From Cladorhizidae sp. MBARI D1340-BT2 (lineage: Eukaryota; Porifera; Demospongiae; Poecilosclerida; Cladorhizidae), in assembly GCA_028752905.1 (NCBI GenBank), contig JAQNBH010000002.1:35184075-35248074 (forward strand): a stretch of DNA of 64,000 nucleotides. The letters run 5' to 3'. Under the pieces are notes generated by a model, which saw only the letters and a program-made list of their open reading frames with translations, did no database searches and was not told the origin of the DNA. Below, one piece after another: positions 21,640 through 33,831 of the stretch (positions are counted from its first letter, which is position 1; the number at the start of each line of letters is the position of its first letter). A program made the translations under genes and the position numbers.

Positions 21640-22584
21640 TTGACAATAAAATGTTGAAACTTGAAATGCAGCTAATTTAATAGTGAAGGTATAGATTGAC
21701 GAAAGGAAAAAAAAAGAAGGAAAAAACCCCACACAATGGTCTACTCCCCCCTTGTACACCAAGGGGGGAGTAGACCATTTTGTGGGTTTTTTAAAAAACG
21801 TATCATAACTATTGAATGCTTAATCCATTTCCAAAGATTATGGTCTCAAAATGTAGCTCATTCTAGGTGCTTTCCAATGACATTAGAATAATGGTGTTGC
21901 AATAAACTAGGACTGAAACATGGGGAAACCACAAAGGTCCTTTAAAATGTTTAGATGCACTCCTGTACCCAAACCACAGGTCTTCAACACTTGCTATTTA
22001 TGGTGATATTAGAGTGATCACAGATACCTCTTTTGAATTGATAGTTTTTTTAAATTTTTTTAATTCACCCCAACACCCCCAATTTCATTTCCTCCCCCGG
22101 TCATATGCTGTCAGACTGAATATCTCATCAGAAAATGACTGGATTGATAATTTGTCAATTGAAAAGAAGGAGTAATGCAAGCGCTTTCATAATATATAAA
22201 AATTATTTACTACAGACAAAAATTGAATGAGTTACACGGTATCATGTGATGTCACTACATGAAATTACATTTCATAATAAATCAGTTTGAAAAGTGCATG
22301 ATAGTAGTAGCTTTAGAATCGCAATAGAAATCACACAGAGGTTCGATCAAAGTTGGGAACTGAGAAAGAACGTGGCATGTGCAGGAGCAGATGTTTGAAC
22401 CCCACTTTGCACAGATAGCGCGGAAATGACTGAGCGATATTTTAGCCAAGTTTCAAGTCTTGGCCATGAACGCTTATTATATTATGAACAATCCAACTTA
22501 CTGCGTTTATTCAGGCTTCTTCTTGTTCATTGCGCAGAGTTGCAATGAAATGGGAGGATAAAAAGTATCATAACTCAAGAATGG
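21640..22584 (+). repeat. Satellite monomer 24
   Basis: 945 bp. Standard loop; GTATC; frame 1 shifted; T7A3T7A; CACCCCC; GCGC; 84-codon frame broken by TGA (GATGTTTGAACC); TGTGC; TTTT. Matches monomer 28. Confidence 0.97.
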
Positions 22585-23505
22585 TTGACAATAAAATGTT
22601 GAAACTTGAAATGCAGCTAATTTAATAGTGAAGGTATAGATTGACGAAAGAAGGAAAAAAAGAAGGAAAAAACCCCACACAATGGTCAATGGGAGTAGAC
22701 CATTTTGTGGTTTTTTTAAAAAACGTGTCATAACTATTGAATGCTTAATCCATTTCCAAAGATTATGGTCTCAAAATGTAGCTCATTCTAGGTGCTTTCC
22801 AATGACATTAGAATAATGGTGTTGCAATAAACTAGGACTGAAACATGGGGAAACCACAAAGGTCCTTTAAAATTTTAGATGCACTCCTGTACCCAAACCA
22901 CAGGTCTTCAACACTTGCTATTTATGGTGATATTAGAGTGATCACAGATACCTCTTTTGAATTGATAGTTTTTTTTAATTTTTTTAATTCACCCCAACAC
23001 CCCCAATTTCATTTCCTCCCCCGGTCATATGCTGTCAGACTGAATATCTCATCAGAAAATGACTGGATTGATAATTTGTCAATTGAAAAGAAGGAGTAAT
23101 GCAAGAGCTTTCATAATATATAAAAATTATTTACTACAGACAAAAATTGAATGAGTTACACGGTATCATGTGATGTCACTACATGAAATTACATTTCATA
23201 ATAAATCAGTTTGAAAAGTGCATGATAGTAGCTTTAGAATCGCAATAGAAATCACACAGAGGTTCGATCAAAGTTGGGAACTGAGAAAGAACGTGGCATG
23301 CGCAGGAGCAGACGTTTGTACCCCACTTTGCACAGATAGCGCGGAAATGACTGAGCGATATTTTAGCCAAGTTTCAAGTCTTGGCCATGAACGCTTATTA
23401 TATTATGAACAATCCAACTTACTGCATTTATTCAGGCTTCTTCTTGTTCATTGCGCAGAGTTGCAATGAAATGGGAGGATAAAAAGTATCATAACTCAAG
23501 AATGG
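22585..23505 (+). repeat. Satellite monomer 25 (collapsed hairpin)
   Basis: 921 bp, the shortest unit. Collapsed hairpin ending GTGG-T7; GTGTC; frame 1 open (84 codons); T8A2T7A; CACCCCC; GAGC; 83-codon frame with CTGCATTTA (R to H); TGCGC; TTTT. Confidence 0.97.
22667..22717. repeat. Collapsed hairpin, monomer 25
   Basis: Same junction; the last G of GTGGG has become T, so the right end reads GTGG-T7. Confidence 0.95.
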
Positions 23506-24449
23506 TTGACAATAAAATGTTGAAACTTGAAATGCAGCTAATGTAATAGTGAAGGTATAGATTGACGAAAGAAGAAAAAAAGAAGGAAAAAACCCCACAC
23601 AATGGTCTACTCCCCCCTACAAACACCAAGGTGGGGAGTAGACCATTTTGTGGGTTTTTTAAAAAACGTGTCATAACTATTGAATGCTTAATCCATTTCC
23701 AAAGATTATGGTCTCAAAATGTAGCTCATTCTAGGTGCTTTCCAATGACATTAGAATAATGGTGTTGCAATAAACTAGGACTGAAACATGGGGAAACCAC
23801 AAAGGTCCTTTAAAATGTTTAGATGCACTCCTGTACCCAAACCACAGGTCTTCAATACTTGCTATTTATGGTGATATTAGAGTGATCACAGATACCTCTT
23901 TTGAATTGATAGTTTTTTAAATTTTTTTAAATTCACCCCAACATCCCCAATTTCATTTCCTCCCCCGGTCATATGCTGTCAGACTGAATATCTCATCAGA
24001 AAATGACTGGATTGATAATTTGTCAATTGAAAAGAAGGAGTAATGCAAGAGCTTTCATAATATATAAAAATTATTTACTACAGACAAAAATTGAATGAGT
24101 TACACGGTATCATGTGATGTCACTACATGAAATTACATTTCATAATAAATCAGTTTGAAAAGTGCATGATAGTAGCTTTAGAATCGCAATAGAAATCACA
24201 CAGAGGTTCGATCAAAGTTGGGAACTGAGAAAGAACGTGGCATGCGCAGGAGCAGACGTTTGTACCCCACTTTGCACAGATAGCGCGGAAATGACTGAGC
24301 GATATTTTAGCCAAGTTTCAAGTCTTGGCCATGAACGCTTATTATATTATGAACAATCCAACTTACTGCGTTTATTCAGGCTTCTTCTTGTTCATTGCGC
24401 AGAGTTGCAATGAAATGGGAGGATAAAAAGTATCATAACTCAAGAATGG
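23506..24449 (+). repeat. Satellite monomer 26 (variant hairpin loop)
   Basis: 944 bp. Loop region CTACAAACACCAAGGTGGGG; GTGTC; frame 1 shifted; CAATACTTG; T6A3T7A2; CATCCCC; GAGC; 83-codon frame; TGCGC; TTTT. TAATGTAATAG near the start is seen only here. Confidence 0.97.
23587..23660. repeat. Variant-loop hairpin, monomer 26
   Basis: CTACAAACACCAAGGTGGGG replaces the CTTGTACACCAAGG region, so the top of the stem no longer pairs fully and the loop is larger. The GTGGGG in the right arm adds a mismatch. Confidence 0.9.
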
Positions 24450-25394
24450 TTGACAATAAAATGTTGAAACTTGAAATGCAGCTAATTTAATAGTGAAGGT
24501 ATAGATTGACGAAAGAAGGAAAAAAAGAAGGAAAAAAACCCACACAATGGTCTACTCCCCCCTTGTACACCAAGGGGGGAGTAGACCATTTTGTGGGTTT
24601 TTTAAAAAACGTGTCATAACTATTGAATGCTTAATCCATTTCCAAAGATTATGGTCTCAAAATGTAGCTCATTCTAGGTGCTTTCCAATGACATTAGAAT
24701 AATGGTGTTGCAATAAACTAGGACTGAAACATGGGGAAACCACAAAGGTCCTTTAAAATTTTAGATGCACTCCTGTACCCAAACCACAGATCTTCAACAC
24801 TTCCTATTTATGGTGATATTAGAGTGATCACAGATACCTCTTTTGAATTGATAGTTTAAAAAAAAAATTTTTATTCACCCCAACATCCCCAATTTCATTT
24901 CCTCCCCCGGTCATATGCTGTCAGACTGAATATCTCATCAGAAAATGACTGGATTGATAATTTGTCAATTGAAAAGAAGGAGTAATGCAAGAGCTTTCAT
25001 AATATATAAAAATTATTTACTACAGACAAAAATTGAATGAGTTACACGGTATCATGTGATGTCACTACATGAAATTACATTTCATAATAAATCAGTTTGA
25101 AAAGTGCATGATAGTAGTAGCTTTAGAATCGCAATAGAAATCACACAGAGGTTCGATCAAAGTTGGGAACTGAGAAAGAACGTGGCATGCGCAGGAGCAG
25201 ACGTTTGTACCCCACTTTGCACAGATAGCGCGGAAATGACTGAGCGATATCTTAGCCAAGTTTCAAGTCTTGGCCATGAACGCTTATTATATTATGAACA
25301 ATCCAACTTACTGCGTTTATTCAGGCTTCTTCTTGTTCATTGCGCAGAGTTGCAATGAAATGGGAGGATAAAAAGTATCATAACTCAAGAATGG
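24450..25394 (+). repeat. Satellite monomer 27
   Basis: 945 bp. Standard loop with A7C3; GTGTC; ATTTTAG; AGATCT at 24788-24793 and ACTTCCTAT; T3A10T5; CATCCCC; GAGC; frame open; TGCGC; TCTT. Counterpart of monomer 23 without its GACCG mismatch. Confidence 0.97.
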
Positions 25395-26339
25395 TTGACA
25401 ATAAAATGTTGAAACTTGAAATGCAGCTAATTTAATAGTGAAGGTATAGATTGACGAAAGGAAAAAAAAAGAAGGAAAAAACCCCACACAATGGTCTACT
25501 CCCCCCTTGTACACCAAGGGGGGAGTAGACCATTTTGTGGGTTTTTTAAAAAACGTATCATAACTATTGAATGCTTAATCCATTTCCAAAGATTATGGTC
25601 TCAAAATGTAGCTCATTCTAGGTGCTTTCCAATGACATTAGAATAATGGTGTTGCAATAAACTAGGACTGAAACATGGGGAAACCACAAAGGTCCTTTAA
25701 AATGTTTAGATGCACTCCTGTACCCAAACCACAGGTCTTCAACACTTGCTATTTATGGTGATATTAGAGTGATCACAGATACCTCTTTTGAATTGATAGT
25801 TTTTTTAAATTTTTTTAATTCACCCCAACACCCCCAATTTCATTTCCCCCCCCGGTCATATGCTGTCAGACTGAATATCTCATCAGAAAATGACTGGATT
25901 GATAATTTGTCAATTGAAAAGAAGGAGTAATGCAAGCGCTTTCATAATATATAAAAATTATTTACTACAGACAAAAATTGAATGAGTTACACGGTATCAT
26001 GTGATGTCACTACATGAAATTACATTTCATAATAAATCAGTTTGAAAAGTGCATGATAGTAGTAGCTTTAGAATCGCAATAGAAATCACACAGAGGTTCG
26101 ATCAAAGTTGGGAACTGAGAAAGAACGTGGCATGTGCAGGAGCAGATGTTTGAACCCCACTTTGCACAGATAGCGCGGAAATGACTGAGCGATATTTTAG
26201 CCAAGTTTCAAGTCTTGGCCATGAACGCTTATTATATTATGAACAATCCAACTTACTGCGTTTATTCAGGCTTCTTCTTGTTCATTGCGCAGAGTTGCAA
26301 TGAAATGGGAGGATAAAAAGTATCATAACTCAAGAATGG
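25395..26339 (+). repeat. Satellite monomer 28
   Basis: 945 bp. Counterpart of monomer 24: standard loop; GTATC; frame 1 shifted; T7A3T7A; GCGC; TGA in the 84-codon frame; TGTGC; TTTT. A private T-to-C change makes an unbroken C-run where other units have CCTCCCCC. Confidence 0.97.
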
Positions 26340-27263
26340 TTGACAATAAAATGTTGAAACTTGAAATGCAGCTAATTTAATAGTGAAGGTATAGATTGAC
26401 GAAAGAAGGAAAAAAAGAAGGAAAAAACCCCACACAATGGTCAATGGGAGTAGACCATTTTGTGGTTTTTTTAAAAAACGTGTCATAACTATTGAATGCT
26501 TAATCCATTTCCAAAGATTATGGTCTCAAAATGTAGCTCATTCTAGGTGCTTTCCAATGACATTAGAATAATGGTGTTGCAATAAACTAGGACTGAAACA
26601 TGGGGAAACCACAAAGGTCCTTTAAAATTTTAGATGCACTCCTGTACCCAAACCACAGGTCTTCAACACTTGCTATTTATGGTGATATTAGAGTGATCAC
26701 AGATACCTCTTTTGAATTGATAGTTTTTTTAAATTTTTTTAATTCACCCCAACATCCCCAATTTCATTTCCTCCCCCGGTCATATGCTGTCAGACTGAAT
26801 ATCTCATCAGAAAATGACTGGATTGATAATTTGTCTATTGAAAAGAAGGAGTAATGCAAGAGCTTTCATAATATATAAAAATTATTTACTACAGACAAAA
26901 ATTGAATGAGTTACACGGTATCATGTGATGTCACTACATGAAATTACATTTCATAATAAATCAGTTTGAAAAGTACATGATAGTAGTAGCTTTAGAATCG
27001 CAATAGAAATCACACAGAGGTTCGATCAAAGTTGGGAACTGAGAAAGAACGTGGCATGCGCAGGAGCAGACGTTTGTACCCCACTTTGCACAGATAGCGC
27101 GGAAATGACTGAGCGATATTTTAGCCAAGTTTCAAGTCTTGGCCATGAACGCTTATTATATTATGAACAATCCAACTTACTGCGTTTATTCAGGCTTCTT
27201 CTTGTTCATTGCGCAGAGTTGCAATGAAATGGGAGGATAAAAAGTATCATAACTCAAGAATGG
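26340..27263 (+). repeat. Satellite monomer 29 (collapsed hairpin)
   Basis: 924 bp. Collapsed hairpin ending GTGG-T7; GTGTC; frame 1 open; T7A3T7A; CATCCCC; GTCTATTG (shared with monomer 34); GAGC; the GTG of the 84-codon frame is GTA here; TGCGC; TTTT. Confidence 0.97.
26422..26472. repeat. Collapsed hairpin, monomer 29
   Basis: Same as monomer 25, including GTGG-T7, at the 3,755-bp period. Confidence 0.95.
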
Positions 27264-28210
27264 TTGACAATAAAATGTTGAAACTTGAAATGCAGCTAAT
27301 TTAATAGTGAAGGTATAGATTGACGAAAGAAGAAAAAAAGAAGGAAAAAACCCCACACAATGGTCTACTCCCCCCTACAAACACCAAGGGGGGGAGTAGA
27401 CCATTTTGTGGGTTTTTTAAAAAACGTATCATAACTATTGAATGCTTAATCCATTTCCAAAGATTATGGTCTCAAAATGTAGCTCATTCTAGGTGCTTTC
27501 CAATGACATTAGAATAATGGTGTTGCAATAAACTAGGACTGAAACATGGGGAAACCACAAAGGTCCTTTAAAATGTTTAGATGCACTCCTGTACCCAAAC
27601 CACAGGTCTTCAACACTTGCTATTTATGGTGATATTAGAGTGATCACAGATACCTCTTATGAATTGATAGTTTTTTAAATTTTTTTTAATTCACCCCAAC
27701 ACCCCCAATTTCATTTCCTCCCCCGGTCATATGCTGTCAGACTGAATATCTCATCAGAAAATGACTGGATTGATAATTTGTCAATTGAAAAGAAGGAGTA
27801 ATGCAAGCGCTTTCATAATATATAAAAATTATTTACTACAGACAAAAATTGAATGAGTTACACGGTATCATGTGATGTCACTACATGAAATTACATTTCA
27901 TAATAAATCAGTTTGAAAAGTGCATGATAGTAGTAGCTTTAGAATCGCAATATAAATCACACAGAGGTTCGATCAAAGTTGGGAACTGAGAAAGAACGTG
28001 GCATGTGCAGGAGCAGACGTTTGTACCCCACTTTGCACAGATAGCGCGGAAATGACTGAGCGATATTTTAGCCAAGTTTCAAGTCTTGGCCATGAACGCT
28101 TATTATATTATGAACAATCCAACTTACTGCGTTTATTCAGGCTTCTTCTTGTTCATTGCGCAGAGTTGCAATGAAATGGGAGGATAAAAAGTATCATAAC
28201 TCAAGAATGG
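27264..28210 (+). repeat. Satellite monomer 30 (variant hairpin loop)
   Basis: 947 bp, the longest unit. Loop region CTACAAACACCAAGGGGGGG; GTATC; frame 1 shifted; TCTTATGAATTG; T6A3T8A; CACCCCC; GCGC; TAA stop; TGTGC; TTTT. Confidence 0.97.
27345..27418. repeat. Variant-loop hairpin, monomer 30
   Basis: Same CTACAAACACCAAG change as monomer 26 but with an uninterrupted G7 run in the right arm. Confidence 0.9.
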
Positions 28211-29155
28211 TTGACAATAAAATGTTGAAACTTGAAATGCAGCTAATTTAATAGTGAAGGTATAGATTGACGAAAGAAGGAAAAAAAGAAGGAAAAAAAC
28301 CCACACAATGGTCTACTCCCCCCTTGTACACCAAGGGGGGAATAGACCATTTTGTGGGTTTTTTAAAAAACGTGTCATAACTATTGAATGCTTAATCCAT
28401 TTCCAAAGATTATGGTCTCAAAATGTAGCTCATTCTAGGTGCTTTCCAATGACATTAGAATAATGGTGTTGCAATAAACTAGGACTGAAACATGGGGAAA
28501 CCACAAAGGTCCTTTAAAATTTTAGATGCACTCCTGTACCCAAACCACAGGTCTTCAACACTTGCTATTTATGGTGATATTAGAGTGATCACAGATACCT
28601 CTTTTGAATTGATAGTTAAAAAAAAAAAAATTTATTCACCCCAACATCCCCAATTTCATTTCCTCCCCCGGTCATATGCTGTCAGACTGAATATCTCATC
28701 AGAAAATGACTGGATTGATAATTTGTCAATTGAAAAGAAGGAGTAATGCAAGAGCTTTCATAATATATAAAAATTATTTACTACAGACAAAAATTGAATG
28801 AGTTACACGGTATCATGTGATGTCACTACATGAAATTACATTTCATAATAAATCAGTTTGAAAAGTGCATGATAGTAGTAGCTTTAGAATCGCAATAGAA
28901 ATCACACAGAGGTTCGATCAAAGTTGGGAACTGAGAAAGAACGTGGCATGCGCAGGAGCAGACGTTTGTACCCCACTTTGCACAGATAGCGCGGAAATGA
29001 CTGAGCGATATCTTAGCCAAGTTTCAAGTCTTGGCCATGAACGCTTATTATATTATGAACAATCCAACTTACTGCGTTTATTCAGGCTTCTTCTTGTTCA
29101 TTGCGCAGAGTTGCAATGAAATGGGAGGATAAAAAGTATCATAACTCAAGAATGG
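28211..29155 (+). repeat. Satellite monomer 31
   Basis: 945 bp. Standard loop with GGAATAGACC mismatch in the right arm and A7C3; GTGTC; frame 1 open (84 codons); T2A13T3; CATCCCC; GAGC; frame open; TGCGC; TCTT. Confidence 0.97.
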
Positions 29156-30099
29156 TTGACAATAAAATGTTGAAACTTGAAATGCAGCTAATTTAATAGT
29201 GAAGGTATAGATTGACGAAAGGGAAAAAAAAGAAGGAAAAAACCCCACACAATGGTCTACTCCCCCCTTGTACACCAAGGGGGGAGTAGACCATTTTGTG
29301 GGTTTTTTAAAAAACGTATCATAACTATTGAATGCTTAATCCATTTCCAAAGATTATGGTCTCAAAATGTAGCTCATTCTAGGTGCTTTCCAATGACATT
29401 AGAATAATGGTGTTGCAATAAACTAGGACTGAAACATGGGGAAACCACAAAGGTCCTTTAAAATTTTAGATGCACTCCTGTACCCAAACCACAGGTCTTC
29501 AACACTTGCTATTTATGGTGATATTAGAGTGATCACAGATACCTCTTTTGAATAGATAGTTTTTTTAAATTTTTTTAATTCACCCCAACACCCCCAATTT
29601 CATTTCCTCCCCCGGTCATATGCTGTCAGACTGAATATCTCATCAGAAAATGACTGGATTGATAATTTGTCAATTGAAAAGAAGGAGTAATGCAAGCGCT
29701 TTCATAATATATAAAAATTATTTACTACAGACAAAAATTGAATGAGTTACACGGTATCATGTGATGTCACTACATGAAATTACATTTCATAATAAATCAG
29801 TTTGAAAAGTGCATGATAGTAGTAGCTTTAGAATCGCAATAGAAATCACACAGAGGTTCGATCAAAGTTGGGAACTGAGAAAGAACGTGGCATGTGCAGG
29901 AGCAGACATTTGTACCCCACTTTGCACAGATAGCGCGGAAATGACTGAGCGATATTTTAGCCAAGTTTCAAGTCTTGGCCATGAACGCTTATTATATTAT
30001 GAACAATCCAACTTACTGCGTTTATTCAGGCTTCTTCTTGTTCATTGCGCAGAGTTGCAATGAAATGGGAGGATAAAAAGTATCATAACTCAAGAATGG
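29156..30099 (+). repeat. Satellite monomer 32 (hybrid)
   Basis: 944 bp. Standard loop; purine tract GGG-A8; GTATC; ATTTTAG combined with GAATAGATAG, a pairing not seen elsewhere; T7A3T7A; CACCCCC; GCGC; frame open with GACATT (V to I); TGTGC; TTTT. Confidence 0.97.
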
Positions 30100-31021
30100 T
30101 TGACAATAAAATGTTGAAACTTGAAATGCAGCTAATTTAATAGTGAAGGTATAGATTGACGAAAGAAGGAAAAAAAGAAGGAAAAAACCCCACACAATGG
30201 TCAATGGGAGTAGACCATTTTGTGGGTTTTTTAAAAAACGTGTCATAACTATTGAATGCTTAATCCATTTCCAAAGATTATGGTCTCAAAATGTAGCTCA
30301 TTCTAGGTGCTTTCCAATGACATTAGAATAATGGTGTTGCAATAAACTAGGACTGAAACATGGGGAAACCACAAAGGTCCTTTAAAATTTTAGATGCACT
30401 CCTGTACCCAAACCACAGGTCTTCAACACTTGCTATTTATGGTGATATTAGAGTGATCACAGATACCTCTTTTGAATTGATAGTTTTTTAAATTTTTTTA
30501 ATTCACCCCAACATCCCCAATTTCATTTCCTCCCCCGGTCATATGCTGTCAGACTGAATATCTCATCAGAAAATGACTGGATTGATAATTTGTCAATTAA
30601 AAAGAAGGAGTAATGCAAGAGCTTTCATAATATATAAAAATTATTTACTACAGACAAAAATTGAATGAGTTACACGGTATCATGTGATGTCACTACATGA
30701 AATTACATTTCATAATAAATCAGTTTGAAAAGTGCATGATAGTAGTAGCTTAAAATCGCAATAGAAATCACACAGAGGTTCGATCAAAGTTGGGAACTGA
30801 GAAAGAACGTGGCATGTGCAGGAGCAGACGTTTGTACCCCACTTTGCACAGATAGCGCGGAAATGACTGAGCGATATTTTAGCCAAGTTTCAAGTCTTGG
30901 CCATGAACGCTTATTATATTATGAACAATCCAACTTACTGCGTTTATTCAGGCTTCTTCTTGTTCATTGCGCAGAGTTGCAATGAAATGGGAGGATAAAA
31001 AGTATCATAACTCAAGAATGG
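30100..31021 (+). repeat. Satellite monomer 33 (collapsed hairpin)
   Basis: 922 bp. Collapsed hairpin; GTGTC; ATTTTAG; T6A3T7A (17 bp); CATCCCC; CAATTAAAAAG; GAGC; 84-codon frame shifted; TGTGC; TTTT. Closest to monomers 7 and 18. Confidence 0.97.
30182..30232. repeat. Collapsed hairpin, monomer 33
   Basis: Same junction as monomers 5 and 7, with the GTGGG-T6 end. Confidence 0.95.
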
Positions 31022-31945
31022 TTGACAATAAAATGTTGAAACTTGAAATGCAGCTAATTTAATAGTGAAGGTATAGATTGACGAAAGAAGAAAAAAAAGA
31101 AGGAAAAAACCCCACACAATGGTCAATGGGAGTAGACCATTTTGTGGGTTTTTAAAAAAACGTGTCATAACTATTGAATGCTTAATCCATTTCCAAAGAT
31201 TATGGTCTCAAAATGTAGCTCATTCTAGGTGCTTTCCAATGACATTAGAATAATGGTGTTGCAATAAACTAGGACTGAAACATGGGGAAACCACAAAGGT
31301 CCTTTAAAATTTTAGATGCACTCCTGTACCCAAACCACAGGTCTTCAACACTTGCTATTTATGGTGATATTAGAGTGATCACAGATACCTCTTTTGAATT
31401 GATAGTTTTTTTAAATTTTTTTAATTCACCCCAACATCCCCAATTTCATTTCCTCCCCCGGTCATATGCTGTCAGACTGAATATCTCATCAGAAAATGAC
31501 TGGATTGATAATTTGTCTATTGAAAAGAAGGAGTAATGCAAGAGCTTTCATAATATATAAAAATTATTTACTACAGACAAAAATTGAATGAGTTACACGG
31601 TATCATGTGATGTCACTACATGAAATTACATTTCATAATAAATCAGTTTGAAAAGTGCATGATAGTAGTAGCTTTAGAATCGCAATAGAAATCACACAGA
31701 GGTTCGATCAAAGTTGGGAACTGAGAAAGAACGTGGCATGCGCAGGAGCAGACGTTTGTACCCCACTTTGCACAGATAGCGCGGAAATGACTGAGCGATA
31801 TTTTAGCCAAGTTTCAAGTCTTGGCCATGAACGCTTATTATATTATGAACAATCCAACTTACTGCGTTTATTCAGGCTTCTTCTTGTTCATTGCGCAGAG
31901 TTGCAATGAAATGGGAGGATAAAAAGTATCATAACTCAAGAATGG
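31022..31945 (+). repeat. Satellite monomer 34 (collapsed hairpin)
   Basis: 924 bp. Collapsed hairpin followed by T5A7; GTGTC; frame 1 open; T7A3T7A; CATCCCC; GTCTATTG; GAGC; frame open; TGCGC; TTTT. Last collapsed unit in the window. Confidence 0.97.
31104..31153. repeat. Collapsed hairpin, monomer 34
   Basis: Same junction; the tract after the arm is T5A7. Adjacent to another collapsed unit (33). Confidence 0.95.
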
Positions 31946-32886
31946 TTGACAATAAAATGTTGAAACTTGAAATGCAGCTAATTTAATAGTGAAGGTATAG
32001 ATTGACGAAAGGAAAAAAAAAGAAGGAAAAAACCCCACACAATGGTCTACTCCCCCCTTGTACACCAAGGGGGGAGTAGACCATTTTGTGGGTTTTTTAA
32101 AAAACGTGTCATAACTATTGAATGCTTAATCCATTTCCAAAGATTATGGTCTCAAAATGTAGCTCATTCTAGGTGCTTTCCAATGACATTAGAATAATGG
32201 TATTGCAATAAACTAGGACTGAAACATGGGGAAACCACAAAGGTCCTTTAAAATGTTTAGATGCACTCCTGTACCCAAACCACAGGTCTTCAACACTTGC
32301 TATTTATGGTGATATTAGAGTGATCACAGATACCTCTTTTGAATTGATAGTTTTTTTAAATTTTTTTTATTCACCCCAACACCCCCAATTTCATTTCCTC
32401 CCCCGGTCATATGCTGTCAGACTGAATATCTCATCAGAAAATGACTGGATTGATAATTTGTCAATTGAAAAGAAGGAGTAATGCAAGAGCTTTCATAATA
32501 TATAAAAATTATTTACTACAGACAAAAATTGAATGAGTTACACGGTATCATGTGATGTCACTACATGAAATTACATTTCATAATAAATCAGTTTGAAAAG
32601 TGCATGATAGTAGTAGCTTAAAATCGCAATAGAAATCACACAGAGGTTCGATCAAAGTTGGGAACTGAGAAAGAACGTGGCATGTGCAGGAGCAGAAGTT
32701 TGTACCCCACTTTGCACAGATAGCGCGGAAATGACTGAGCGATATTTTAGCCAAGTTTCAAGTCTTGGCCATGAACGCTTATTATATGAACAATCCAACT
32801 TACTGCGTTTATTCAGGCTTCTTCTTGTTCATTGCGCAGAGTTGCAATGAAATGGGAGGATAAAAAGTATCATAACTCAAGAATGG
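31946..32886 (+). repeat. Satellite monomer 35
   Basis: 941 bp. Standard loop; GTGTC; GGTATTGCAA for GGTGTTGCAA; frame 1 shifted; T7A3T8; CACCCCC; GAGC; 84-codon frame shifted; GCAGAAGTT (D to E); TGTGC; TTTT; 3-bp loss giving TTATTATATGAAC. Twin of monomer 48. Confidence 0.97.
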
Positions 32887-33831
32887 TTGACAATAAAATG
32901 TTGAAACTTGAAATGCAGCTAATTTAATAGTGAAGGTATAGATTGACGAAAGGAAAAAAAAAGAAGGAAAAAACCCCACACAATGGTCTACTCCCCCCTT
33001 GTACACCAAGGGGGGAGTAGACCATTTTGTGGGTTTTTTAAAAAACGTATCATAACTATTGAATGCTTAATCCATTTCCAAAGATTATGGTCTCAAAATG
33101 TAGCTCATTCTAGGTGCTTTCCAATGACATTAGAATAATGGTGTTGCAATAAACTAGGACTGAAACATGGGGAAACCACAAAGGTCCTTTAAAATGTTTA
33201 GATGCACTCCTGTACCCAAACCACAGGTCTTCAACACTTGCTATTTATGGTGATATTAGAGTGATCACAGATACCTCTTTTGAATTGATAGTTTTTTAAA
33301 AATTTTTTAATTCACCCCAACACCCCCAATTTCATTTCCTCCCCCGGTCATATGCTGTCAGACTGAATATCTCATCAGAAAATGACTGGATTGATAATTT
33401 GTCAATTGAAAAGAAGGAGTAATGCAAGCGCTTTCATAATATATAAAAATTATTTACTACAGACAAAAATTGAATGAGTTACACGGTATCATGTGATGTC
33501 ACTACATGAAATTACATTTCATAATAAATCAGTTTGAAAAGTGCATGATAGTAGTAGCTTTAGAATCGCAATATAAATCACACAGAGGTTCGATCAAAGT
33601 TGGGAACTGAGAAAGAACGTGGCATGTGCAGGAGCAGACGTTTGTACCCCACTTTGCACAGATAGCGCGGAAATGACTGAGCGATATTTTAGCCAAGTTT
33701 CAAGTCTTGGCCATGAACGCTTATTATATTATGAACAATCCAACTTACTGCGTTTATTCAGGCTTCTTCTTGTTCATTGCGCAGAGTTGCAATGAAATGG
33801 GAGGATAAAAAGTATCATAACTCAAGAATGG
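32887..33831 (+). repeat. Satellite monomer 36
   Basis: 945 bp. Standard loop; GTATC; frame 1 shifted; T6A5T6A; CACCCCC; GCGC; TAA stop; TGTGC; TTTT. Like monomers 38 and 49. Confidence 0.97.

Larger units (their letters stand above)
13346..22212 (+). repeat. Higher-order repeat, 11-monomer block, copy 2 (partial)
   Basis: Matches 2998-11864 at a shift of 10,348 bp. The only difference I noticed is one base at the A/T tract boundary (T2A5T11 in monomer 12, T2A4T12 in monomer 23). The match ends where monomer 13 has ACTATAGAC and monomer 24 has ACTACAGAC (11865 against 22213). Confidence 0.9.
19910..26725 (+). repeat. Higher-order repeat, 3,755-bp period (4 monomers)
   Basis: About 19910-22970 recurs at 23665-26725. 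Shared rare marks are CAATACTTG (22/26), AGATCT (23/27), GATGTTTGAACC (24/28) and GTGG-T7 collapsed hairpins (25/29). The edges lie in the hairpin of 22/26 and near the A/T tract of 25/29. Confidence 0.85.

Noticed and set aside
23562..23759. 65-codon frame starting in the purine tract (also at 27320)
   Set aside because: It reads the purine tract, the hairpin arms and the T/A run as lysine-rich sequence. It exists only where the CTACAAACACC loop adjusts the frame.
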